A stretch of 57,412 bases of DNA from Bacteroidota bacterium (GTDB taxonomy: Bacteria > Bacteroidota > Bacteroidia > Bacteroidales > F082): contig JACNJS010000081.1 in NCBI GenBank assembly GCA_014382445.1, positions 1-57,412 of the forward strand. Direction: 5' to 3'. Position 1 is the first letter of the stretch; every line of letters starts with the position of its first letter. Positions 7,450 through 15,217 of this stretch are shown piece after piece. A program made the position numbers and the translations under genes. The notes beneath the pieces are model-generated. The model ran no database searches and had not been told where the DNA came from. It was given only the letters and a program-made list of their open reading frames with translations.

Positions 7450-8856
7450 ATGAAGAATACATATTTTGACTTAATCGAGCAAAGTTATTACTTTCCTCAA
7501 GAAGGTTTTGACTTAAGAGATAAATACCTTACCTTCAACGGAGTGTCGTTAAAATATTTGATAAAAAAGCACGGAACTCCGTTTAGGTTTATTTATCTTC
7601 CAAAAATTGGAGACCAAATAAAAAAAGCTCGAAATCTATTTAATCGTGCCATTAAAAATAACGCTTATAAAGGGAAATATTATTTCTGTTATTGTACAAA
7701 ATGTAATCACTTTTATCATGTAATTAATGAGGCATTAAAGCACAATGTAAATCTTGAAACATCATCAGCCTTTGATATTGACTTGATCCTTAATCTGTTT
7801 GAGGAAAAGAAAATAGATAAAAAGAGGATCATAGTTCATAATGGATACAAAACCAACGAATATCTAAGTAAAATACTTCTTCTGCAAGAAACCGGATTTA
7901 TTAATTCCATTATTATTTTGGATAGTGTAGATGAGCTATCAAGGCTTCAAGAGTTAGAGCCCAAACATAAAATCAAAATTGGTTTGCGAATGGCCGTTGA
8001 TGAAGAAGCGCAATCTTCATATTACACTTCTCGTCTTGGCATCCGTCATACAGAGATGATCAACTTTTTCAATAATAACATTAAGAACAATGATAAAGTT
8101 GAATTAAAAATGCTTCATTATTTTGTAGATTCAGGAATAAAAGATACCCTGTATTATTGGGGGGAATTTCAGAAGGCTCTAAAATTATATATCGACCTTA
8201 AAAAGGAGTGTACAAGTTTAAATTCTTTTAATCTGGGTGGAGGCTTTCCCATCCGTAATCACTTGGGGTTCGAGTATAACTACGAGTACATGATTAACGA
8301 AATTATTTTTAATATTAAAGATGCATGTAACAAAGAGAATGTGATTGAACCTGATATTTATACCGAATTTGGCAAGTATACTGTTGGGGAATCGGGCGCA
8401 ATTATTTTCAAAGTATTAGAACAAAAACAGCAAAATGATACTGAATTATGGTATATTATCAACAACAGTTTAATGAATACCATTCCAGATGCATGGTCTA
8501 TTCATGAAAAATTCATTCTATTGCCAATAAATAAATGGGATAACGAATATCAACGTGTAAATATTGGAGGTATTAGTTGCGACCATTCTGATTATTATAA
8601 CTCCGAAGATTTAAACCAAGAAGTATTATTACCAAAATATTCCAGTAAGGATAATGACCCGCTCTATCTAGGATTCTTTCATACAGGAGCTTATCAGGAT
8701 GCAATTAGTGGTTACGGTGGAATAAAACATTGCCTAATTCCATCGCCAAAACATGTTATTATCGACAGAGATGAAAAAGGAAACTTTGTTGATTATGTAT
8801 ACAGAGAGGAGCAATCTGCAGCCGAGATGTTTAAAATTTTAGGATATCACAAATAA
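7450..8856 (+). CDS. speA: Biosynthetic arginine decarboxylase, Flavobacterium type (PLP fold III)
   Basis: A 468-residue PLP enzyme that converts arginine to agmatine, the first step of the putrescine route that bypasses ornithine. The alanine-racemase-type barrel carries the PLP lysine K84 in YCTKCNHF and the phosphate-binding glycines GGGFP (263-267). The C-terminal barrel supplies the active-site Cys-Asp of GGISCDHSDYY (C377, D378). It is much shorter than the ~630-residue E. coli SpeA but matches the form known from Flavobacterium. Agmatinase follows after 3 bp, which confirms the substrate. Strict preference for arginine over diaminopimelate-like substrates is inferred from context. Confidence 0.9.
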   Translation: MKNTYFDLIEQSYYFPQEGFDLRDKYLTFNGVSLKYLIKKHGTPFRFIYLPKIGDQIKKARNLFNRAIKNNAYKGKYYFCYCTKCNHFYHVINEALKHNVNLETSSAFDIDLILNLFEEKKIDKKRIIVHNGYKTNEYLSKILLLQETGFINSIIILDSVDELSRLQELEPKHKIKIGLRMAVDEEAQSSYYTSRLGIRHTEMINFFNNNIKNNDKVELKMLHYFVDSGIKDTLYYWGEFQKALKLYIDLKKECTSLNSFNLGGGFPIRNHLGFEYNYEYMINEIIFNIKDACNKENVIEPDIYTEFGKYTVGESGAIIFKVLEQKQQNDTELWYIINNSLMNTIPDAWSIHEKFILLPINKWDNEYQRVNIGGISCDHSDYYNSEDLNQEVLLPKYSSKDNDPLYLGFFHTGAYQDAISGYGGIKHCLIPSPKHVIIDRDEKGNFVDYVYREEQSAAEMFKILGYHK

Positions 8857-8859
8857 ATT

Positions 8860-9714
8860 ATGAAAACATTTGCAGGAATAGATAGCAAATATGCTGATTA
8901 TGATTTTTCATCAATATTGTTACAATCAATTCCCTACGATGGTACAAGTACATGGGGGAAAGGAGCTGACAATGCCTTTGGTGCTTTTTTAGAATCATCA
9001 GAAAATATGGAATTGTACGACATTGAAACTAACTCTGAAGTTTACCAAAAAGGAATTCATATACTACCCGAAATCACTGAAGATTCTTCTCCGGAATCTG
9101 TTTTTGAAGTTACCTATCATAGAACAAAAGAACTTATTGAAACAAATAAATTTTTAACTTTTTTTGGTGGCGAGCACTCAATAAGTATAGGTATTATAAA
9201 AGCTTTCTGCGAAAAATATCCCAACATAACAATTCTGCAATTAGATGCACATGCCGATTTACGTTCAAGTTATCTCGGCTCAAAATACAACCACGCTTGT
9301 GCATTACACGATGCCAATAAAAATGCCAATTTAGTTCAGGTAGGAATTCGTAGCATGGATATTTGTGAAAAACAATATTTAAACAAAGAAAAATGTTTCT
9401 TTGCAGAAGATATGTTTAAAAAAGACGATTGGATAGAAAAATCAATTATGTTAATGACCGATGATATTTATATTACAATTGATTTAGACGTATTTGACCC
9501 ATCTATAATGCCTGCAACAGGAACACCCGAACCTGGTGGTTTGGATTGGTACACAGCAATTAATTATCTTAAAAGAGTATTTAAAGAAAAAAATGTGCAA
9601 GGATTCGATATTGTTGAACTGGCACCGGTTGAAAATAATAAAGCCCCCAATTTTTTAACGGCAAAACTATATTATAAATTACTTTCTTATAAATTCAAAT
9701 ACAATGCATATTAA
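8860..9714 (+). CDS. speB: Agmatinase
   Basis: A 284-residue ureohydrolase that splits agmatine into putrescine and urea. All binuclear manganese ligands of the arginase fold are visible: H106 in GGEHSIS, D129/H131/D133 in DAHADLR, and D208/D210 in DLDVFDP. The later EPGGLDW and FDIVELAPVENN motifs also match the family. It starts 3 bp after the decarboxylase stop and its last 11 bp overlap the next gene, so the three genes form one translationally coupled operon. Arginase activity is less likely given the decarboxylase upstream. Confidence 0.93.
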   Translation: MKTFAGIDSKYADYDFSSILLQSIPYDGTSTWGKGADNAFGAFLESSENMELYDIETNSEVYQKGIHILPEITEDSSPESVFEVTYHRTKELIETNKFLTFFGGEHSISIGIIKAFCEKYPNITILQLDAHADLRSSYLGSKYNHACALHDANKNANLVQVGIRSMDICEKQYLNKEKCFFAEDMFKKDDWIEKSIMLMTDDIYITIDLDVFDPSIMPATGTPEPGGLDWYTAINYLKRVFKEKNVQGFDIVELAPVENNKAPNFLTAKLYYKLLSYKFKYNAY

Positions 9715-10681
9715 AGGTCCTGTAAGTAATTTTATTCTTGAGCATTACAAACACTTCAATGCAGCAAGTCTTGTTGATGCTGCTGTTGCATACGAAAAAC
9801 AATTAGAAAAAGGCAATAGTATGATGATAACTCTGGCAGGGGCGATGAGTACGGCTGAATTGGGAAAGTCATTGGCCGAAATGATCAGAAATGATAAGGT
9901 TCAAATTATATCATGCACTGGTGCAAATCTTGAAGAAGATATTATGAATCTCGTGGCTCATTCACACTATAAAAGAATACCGGGATATCGTGACTTATCT
10001 CCAAAACAAGAATGGGAATTAATGGAAAAAGGACTAAACCGGGTTACCGATACTTGTATTCCGGAGGAGGAAGCTTTTAGAAGATTGCAGAAACATATTG
10101 TTAGAATATGGAAAAATGCTGAAGAAAATGGACAACGCTATTTCCCACACGAATTTATGTACAAGTTGCTACTTTCGGGTGTATTGGAGCAATATTATGA
10201 AATCGATCCTAAAAACAGTTGGATGCTTGCTGCTGCTGAGAAAAATTTGCCAATGGTAGTTCCAGGTTGGGAAGACTCAACTATGGGTAATATTTTTGCT
10301 TCATATTGTGTTAAAAGCGAACTGAAAGCTTCAACTATAAAATCAGGAATTGAATATATGACCTGGCTGGCTGATTGGTACACCGAAAATACAAAAGAAA
10401 AAGGTATTGGGTTTTTTCAGATAGGAGGTGGAATTGCCGGTGATTTCCCAATATGCGTTGTTCCAATGCTTTATCAGGATTTAGAAAGAACCGACACACT
10501 TATGTGGAGTTATTTTTGTCAAATATCAGATTCGACAACTAGTTATGGCTCCTATTCAGGTGCAATTCCAAACGAAAAAATAACTTGGGGTAAATTGGAT
10601 ATTGATACACCAAAATTTATTATTGAATCTGACGCTACTATTGTTGCACCACTTATATTTGCATATTTACTTAATTGGTAA
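9704..10681 (+). CDS. Deoxyhypusine-synthase-like protein, probable polyamine aminobutyltransferase
   Basis: A 325-residue member of the deoxyhypusine synthase family. The lysine that carries the aminobutyl intermediate in DHS is present as K297 in TWGKL, and LAGAMSTAELGKSL and SCTGANLEED match the NAD-binding and dimer regions. Bacteria lack eIF5A, so hypusine formation is not the role. In an operon with arginine decarboxylase and agmatinase it most likely moves an aminobutyl group between polyamines, for example to make homospermidine. The segment after GGG (241-243) reads IAGDFP, where eukaryotic DHS has Lys-His-His, so the catalytic His seems replaced. The exact product is open. Confidence 0.85.
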   Translation: MHIKGPVSNFILEHYKHFNAASLVDAAVAYEKQLEKGNSMMITLAGAMSTAELGKSLAEMIRNDKVQIISCTGANLEEDIMNLVAHSHYKRIPGYRDLSPKQEWELMEKGLNRVTDTCIPEEEAFRRLQKHIVRIWKNAEENGQRYFPHEFMYKLLLSGVLEQYYEIDPKNSWMLAAAEKNLPMVVPGWEDSTMGNIFASYCVKSELKASTIKSGIEYMTWLADWYTENTKEKGIGFFQIGGGIAGDFPICVVPMLYQDLERTDTLMWSYFCQISDSTTSYGSYSGAIPNEKITWGKLDIDTPKFIIESDATIVAPLIFAYLLNW

Positions 10682-10701
10682 TTTTTTAATTTAATATTGT
10701 T

Positions 10702-11034
10702 ATGAATAAAAATAAATTGAGAGTAATTCAGGATTTTGAAAAAGTAAGTGTTGAAATTCAGGAGCAAATTAAATTAGTTTATCCGGAAGGATTTAGCCAG
10801 CATTTAATTGAGTTTAGAAACAAAAACGGTGAAACTGTTTCTGCTCTGCCTTTTGAAACCGATGAAAAAATTTATATGCTTCGGATGTCAGTAAAAAAGG
10901 CTAAACAAATAATACTGGATGATACAGATTATGATGATGATGGCATACTGAAGGATGAAATTAAAGAAAAATATGAAGATGAATATTCTGATCTGGAATA
11001 TTTGTCTGATAATGAGAATTATGAGGAAGACTAG
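10702..11034 (+). CDS. Small acidic conserved protein of the polyamine operon
   Basis: A 110-residue soluble protein. An N-terminal part (residues ~1-75) with IQEQIKLVYPEGFSQHL and VSALPFETDEKIYMLRM looks folded, while the tail (residues ~75-110) is extremely acidic, rich in Asp, Glu and Tyr. I recall similar short proteins in Bacteroidetes, sometimes labelled DNA primase without basis. No catalytic motif is visible. It starts 20 bp after the DHS-like gene, so it is probably part of the operon; binding of a polycation such as a polyamine or a basic protein by the acidic tail is speculation. Confidence 0.7.
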   Translation: MNKNKLRVIQDFEKVSVEIQEQIKLVYPEGFSQHLIEFRNKNGETVSALPFETDEKIYMLRMSVKKAKQIILDDTDYDDDGILKDEIKEKYEDEYSDLEYLSDNENYEED

Positions 11035-11073
11035 AAATTAATAAATAACTAAATGGAGATAATATCAACCACC

Positions 11074-11817
11074 ATGAAAGCTATTTTTGCAAATATTTTA
11101 ATATTCATTTTTGGAGTGTTAATCACAAATGCTCAGGAAAATAATGTTAAATCAGATACAATACCTGACGGCCCATATTTTGAATCACAGGGTAGTATTT
11201 CGGTATCGGGATTTTATCAGGATAATCTTAAAACCGGCAATTGGATAACATATTTTAAATCAGGTCAGATACATATTGTTGAGCACTATAAGTCAGGAAA
11301 GAAAAATGGGCTCAATTTAGTAATTAGTAATAGGGGCTATATTGTTGAGCAGGCCGAATTTTTAAACGATATCCTTTCAGGGCAAAGAATGGTTTTTAGT
11401 ATTGGTGGTAAACCCAAACTGGTTGAAAATTATAATAATGGATTACTTGAAGGTTTGAAAACCATTTATTATGAAAGAGGAGGGATACAGGAGGAGAGTA
11501 ATTATAAATCTGGGAAAAAAAACGGCATGGCTAAGTGGTATAATTCTGAAAGTAAACTAATAGCCGAGTATAATTATAATAATGGAGTTTTTGATGGGTT
11601 GCAGCTGACTTTCTACTCAAATGACACTATTCGCAGTGAGCAAATTTTTGAAAATGATATTAACGTTGGTACTTACCGTGAGTATTTTGAAAATGGCAAG
11701 ATTAAAATCGAAGGTTCATATAAAAATGGACTTAAAACAGAAAAGTGGCTCGAGTATAATGAAGATGGTGACCTTGTAAAAACCATTAAATACAAAAAAG
11801 GGGAAGTTGTTAAATAG
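11074..11817 (+). CDS. Secreted MORN-type repeat protein
   Basis: A 247-residue exported protein. The start at 11074 gives a clean signal peptide (MKAIFANILIFIFGVLITNAQ); an ATG 21 bp upstream would add seven residues. After the signal come at least eight degenerate repeats of about 23 residues of the MORN_2 kind, with patterns such as SGKKNGLNLV, SGKKNGMAKWY, NGVFDGLQLTFY and NGLKTEKWLEY. Such repeats form beta-hairpin ladders and are common in Bacteroidetes envelope proteins. The YwqK antitoxin label sometimes attached to this repeat family is not supported here. The molecular role is unknown. Confidence 0.8.
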   Translation: MKAIFANILIFIFGVLITNAQENNVKSDTIPDGPYFESQGSISVSGFYQDNLKTGNWITYFKSGQIHIVEHYKSGKKNGLNLVISNRGYIVEQAEFLNDILSGQRMVFSIGGKPKLVENYNNGLLEGLKTIYYERGGIQEESNYKSGKKNGMAKWYNSESKLIAEYNYNNGVFDGLQLTFYSNDTIRSEQIFENDINVGTYREYFENGKIKIEGSYKNGLKTEKWLEYNEDGDLVKTIKYKKGEVVK

Positions 11818-11823
11818 GTTGTT

Positions 11824-11858
11824 GGGTTATCGGGTTGTCGGGTTATCAGGTTGTCGGG
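11824..11858. repeat. Tandem repeat, 8-bp unit GGGTTATC / GGGTTGTC
   Basis: Four 8-bp units alternate GGGTTATC, GGGTTGTC, GGGTTATC, AGGTTGTC and end in GGG, just after the MORN gene stop. They form two copies of a 16-bp dimer. The run is outside genes if the thioesterase starts at 11912. Confidence 0.85.
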
Positions 11859-11911
11859 TCCAAACAAAAAACAACGTCAACAACAACCCTATCAACATCT
11901 CTAAAACTATA

Positions 11912-12391
11912 ATGAAAAAAATATTAAACCCGTATACAAAAATAGAAGGCTACAACTGTTTTGGTTGCTCTCCAAAAAATGACCTGGGTCTTAAAATGAA
12001 TTTTTTTGAGGATGGTGATTATCTTATCTGTGATTGGGAACCAAACGGACTTTTGCAGGGATATCACAATGTATTACACGGTGGTATTCAGGCAACATTA
12101 ATGGATGAAATTGGCTCCTGGTTTGTGCAGGTAAAAATAAAAACAGCAGGTGTAACGTCAAAAATGAATATCCGATATATTCATCCGGTTTCAATCGGTG
12201 ATGGTAATATAAAACTCAGGGCATCTCTGTTACAAAAACGCCGAAACCTGGTGGATGTAAAAGTTGAGTTATTTGATACCAGTGAAAAATTATGTGCAAA
12301 CGGTGAATTAACATATTACACTTTCCCAATAGAAATTGCCAAAAAGAAATTATATTATCCTGATTATGATGAGTTTTTTGAGAAGGATTAA
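11912..12391 (+). CDS. Hotdog-fold thioesterase, PaaI/4HBT family
   Basis: A 159-residue protein that probably hydrolyses an acyl-CoA thioester. The hotdog core carries LHGGIQATLMDEIGSW (residues ~55-70), where H56-G57-G58 and the acidic D65/E66 on the central helix are the catalytic region. The N-terminal NCFGCSPKNDLGLKM segment is typical of a subgroup found in many bacteria. The frame is open further upstream to 11807, but that part is translated tandem repeat, and the ATG at 11912 gives the family's normal length. The natural acyl group cannot be told. The gene converges on the KamA-like gene, 9 bp apart. Confidence 0.85.
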   Translation: MKKILNPYTKIEGYNCFGCSPKNDLGLKMNFFEDGDYLICDWEPNGLLQGYHNVLHGGIQATLMDEIGSWFVQVKIKTAGVTSKMNIRYIHPVSIGDGNIKLRASLLQKRRNLVDVKVELFDTSEKLCANGELTYYTFPIEIAKKKLYYPDYDEFFEKD

Positions 12392-12400
12392 TTTTCGATA

Positions 12401-14581
12401 TTATTCGGTCTCCCCCTGATAATTTGTTAACCTATCAGTAATTCTAAAATCATAATCAGGATATTGAAAAACCGAAATCCTGTCTTCGGTTTCACTCGAT
12501 GAGTATCCCCAAATAGTTGAATAGTCGGCTGGGTCTTCACCAATGTTTTCCACTTGCTCCAGATAGGCGGCAATCGATTTTGATTCAATAATAATAACTT
12601 TCCCCATTTTATCAATTACGGGGCTGTGTTTGCGTTTGTAGTCATGTCCAAACTCTAAAATTCTTCTGCCATCGTTTGTTATACCAATTGTATTAAATCG
12701 CATACTTTTACCAACACCTGGCATGTTTAACACATTAGTGTCGGTGGATAAAAACGGTAGCTGATTTTTTTTGATAAATTCTGCAAGATTTTTTTGAATA
12801 TTTTCTCCCTCAAGATAAATATCAGCAACCTGGTTGGGTAATTTGCCAACCAATTTTCCTATTATTTTTTCTTCGGTTTTTTCCTGTACCGATCGCTCAT
12901 TAGTAGCAAAATTGTGGTAGTTTTCCATAAAACCTTTTACAGAAAAAGTGTAATATGAAATAACACCAATTTCATTAAGAACTTTTCTTAGTTTGTTAGA
13001 ATATCCGCGACGTGATGCTGCTGCTGTAAAAACTAACTGGTTTGTCACCATCCAACCGGCATCTAATAAGCGGGTAACTGCTTCTTTCATTGCTGGAGTT
13101 ATTTCCATTGCCGACTGAACGTGAATTTGAACTACAAACTGCTTAATACCTATTTCAGAAGCTTTGGTTTTGAAGTCAGCCAGTATTTTCACAAATTCCT
13201 TTGTGATCCTTTGCGGTAGAAAGGCAGGTAACCTTGTGCCGAGCCTGACTCGTGTAATTTCAGCATATTTTTCTCCATCCAAACGATTGGTGTTGGCGTT
13301 TTTCTTCCTTAATGCAACTTTGTAAATACCATCAAATATTTCTTGTAATGATTCTTCGGTGTTCATAAACGAATCACCGCCGGTGATTAGAATGTCGCGG
13401 AGTTGAGTATCTTCTTCAAAATACTTTAGTAGCACAGTCATTTTTTTCTTCCATGTCATTTTTGGACTTAGCTTTTCAAGGTTGAAATTAAGGTGTCCAC
13501 TTTGAAAATCGTACATGCGCTGGCATGAAACGCATAAACCACCACACGCCCTTCCGCGTGTATTTGGAATAAAAATTGCTACTTCAGGATACCGTCTGTG
13601 AATATTATGAAATGCCGGTAATAACCATCCAGCAGCATTTGGTTTACCGGGCTCTACAATATCTTCCTTTTCCCAGGCAACAATGTTACCAAATTCTTTA
13701 ACTAATTGACGGCTGTGGAAAACATAATCACGAAGTGATTTATCGGCTCCAATTTTTCCCGGTGTAACGTTTACATCAATTAGCGAAAGGTAATATGGGT
13801 TGATAAAAAATGGAATTCCGGCTTTATATGCGTTATTTAGCACCGATAATTTTTCAGGCCGTAATGAATAGTCGAGCATTTGGTTAAGCTGTGCTGGTGT
13901 TCTAACCGCAAATCGTAAATGAAACCTATAATCATTCCACCAAGTACGTACTCGTTTATATTTTTCTTCCTCCGTCATTCCTTCTTCAAAAAAATATCTC
14001 TCGCTTTTTTGTTCTCCAGAGCTTATTAATTCAATAATTACTTTTAAAATTCTCTCTTTATTTTCTTTTCTGTCTGCAATTATTCTCTCAGATAAACCTG
14101 ATGGATATTTCGACATCCATGATCTTATTTTTTGTTCAGACGGGAACTTTTGTTTTAGCCTTCCATTAATTTGTCTAAATAGAAATAACATATCCAGGAA
14201 AAATTCCTTTGAGCATTCCCCTTTACCATATTTTACTGCGTTATAAAGGTTTTTGATAGGACTGCTTGTAACTGGATTATTTTTTCTGTTGGGGTCAGGA
14301 AGAGTAATGCCTTCATTATCCAGGTAGTTTAAAAATCTTATTACGCCAATGTCTTTCCATGAGATATTTTGAACTGAGTCTGTATCTTCATTTTTATAAT
14401 AATTATTAGCAGCAGCGTTAGTTTGTATAGTTGATAAAGCCCACTTTCTTGTAGATTCTAATACCTCATTATATGAATTAGCAGATGAAAAAATCTTATT
14501 TATTTCAGGATTTTCAACAAGAATTTTTTTTACAATTGTTAATGAACGAACTGATAGGGATTGTTTTTCGGTAGTATTCAT
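12401..14581 (-). CDS. KamA-family radical SAM/PLP aminomutase, long form
   Basis: A 726-residue protein of the lysine 2,3-aminomutase family, which shifts an amino group from C2 to C3 of an amino acid using SAM, an Fe4S4 cluster and PLP. The cluster motif is CGGLCVSC (C346, C350, C353); ITGGDSF (399-405) and RLGTRLPAFLPQRIT (446-460) match the family; the PLP lysine is K625 in NMPGVGK. About 300 residues precede the catalytic core, so the protein is much longer than the ~416-residue clostridial enzyme. The two aspartates that hold the lysine side chain in LAM appear replaced (N619 at one site), so lysine is unlikely to be the substrate; glutamate is a candidate. Confidence 0.85.
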   Translation of the reverse strand: MNTTEKQSLSVRSLTIVKKILVENPEINKIFSSANSYNEVLESTRKWALSTIQTNAAANNYYKNEDTDSVQNISWKDIGVIRFLNYLDNEGITLPDPNRKNNPVTSSPIKNLYNAVKYGKGECSKEFFLDMLFLFRQINGRLKQKFPSEQKIRSWMSKYPSGLSERIIADRKENKERILKVIIELISSGEQKSERYFFEEGMTEEEKYKRVRTWWNDYRFHLRFAVRTPAQLNQMLDYSLRPEKLSVLNNAYKAGIPFFINPYYLSLIDVNVTPGKIGADKSLRDYVFHSRQLVKEFGNIVAWEKEDIVEPGKPNAAGWLLPAFHNIHRRYPEVAIFIPNTRGRACGGLCVSCQRMYDFQSGHLNFNLEKLSPKMTWKKKMTVLLKYFEEDTQLRDILITGGDSFMNTEESLQEIFDGIYKVALRKKNANTNRLDGEKYAEITRVRLGTRLPAFLPQRITKEFVKILADFKTKASEIGIKQFVVQIHVQSAMEITPAMKEAVTRLLDAGWMVTNQLVFTAAASRRGYSNKLRKVLNEIGVISYYTFSVKGFMENYHNFATNERSVQEKTEEKIIGKLVGKLPNQVADIYLEGENIQKNLAEFIKKNQLPFLSTDTNVLNMPGVGKSMRFNTIGITNDGRRILEFGHDYKRKHSPVIDKMGKVIIIESKSIAAYLEQVENIGEDPADYSTIWGYSSSETEDRISVFQYPDYDFRITDRLTNYQGETE

Positions 14582-14633
14582 ATAGCTCTTATAGTGTAAG
14601 TGGTCAAAATGATTAGAATTTTTTATAGGAAAG

Positions 14634-14665
14634 CAAAGGTAACCTTTTTTAAAAGATTAATCAAA
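14634..14665 (-). promoter_or_regulatory. Promoter of the KamA-like gene with overlapping palindrome
   Basis: On the minus strand TTTG (14665-14662) and TACCTTTG (14641-14634) are spaced 20 bp, a full match to the Bacteroidetes promoter pattern. Transcription would start near 14627, about 46 bp before the ATG. A 13-bp perfect palindrome AAAGGTAACCTTT (14635-14647) overlaps the -7 element and could be an operator. CAAAGGTAA recurs at 14674-14682. Confidence 0.6.
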
Positions 14666-14742
14666 TCATCACTCAAAGGTAATTTTGGAGGCAGCAATTC
14701 ATGAATAAAGTCATATTTTTGCAGTGTAATAAAAATTTGGAT

Positions 14743-15159
14743 ATGAGCAATAAAATTAACGTTGCCTGGACAGGCGATATGGCTTTTGAAGCCGAAGTGA
14801 ACGATTTTAAAATTAAACTGGATGCTGACGAACGTGTAGGCGGAAAAAATACAGGACCACGACCTAAACCGCTCACCCTTGTGTCGTTGGGTGGATGTAC
14901 AGGCATGGATGTAATCTCAATTCTGAGTAAGATGCGTGTTAAACCCGATTATTTCAATGTTGAAGTGAGTGGTGAGCTAACCGATGAACATCCAAAATAC
15001 TACCATAAAATCCATGTAGTGTATACTTTTCGAGGAAAAGATCTTCAGTTGGCTAAATTGGAAAAAGCAGTAAATTTATCACAGGATCGCTATTGTGGTG
15101 TCAGTGAAATGCTAAGAAAATCAGCTGCAATTACACACGACATTGTAATTGAAGATTAG
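14743..15159 (+). CDS. OsmC-family redox protein
   Basis: A 138-residue cytoplasmic protein of the OsmC/Ohr fold, which reduces hydroperoxides through a pair of cysteines. Both are present: C52 in LGGCTGMDV and C118 in DRYCGVSEM. The start at 14743 (MSNKINVAW) matches the family; an ATG at 14701 in the same frame would add 14 residues, but a TATTTTTG box at 14714-14721 lies between the two and favours the later start. The YcfA/OsmC subtype rather than Ohr is suggested by sequence around the first Cys. It is divergent from the KamA-like gene. Confidence 0.88.
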   Translation: MSNKINVAWTGDMAFEAEVNDFKIKLDADERVGGKNTGPRPKPLTLVSLGGCTGMDVISILSKMRVKPDYFNVEVSGELTDEHPKYYHKIHVVYTFRGKDLQLAKLEKAVNLSQDRYCGVSEMLRKSAAITHDIVIED

Positions 15160-15217
15160 TACTTTTAAGTTAATTACGATAATTACCATACCCGATGTAT
15201 CGTTTTGATCTTCAGGT

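Noticed and set aside
11074-11817. Toxin-antitoxin (YwqK) assignment for the MORN-type protein
   Set aside because: The match is only to the repeat; there is no toxin gene nearby and the protein has a signal peptide.
11807-11911. Longer thioesterase with an N-terminal extension
   Set aside because: The extension is translated tandem repeat and would overlap the previous gene; the ATG at 11912 gives the family's normal length.
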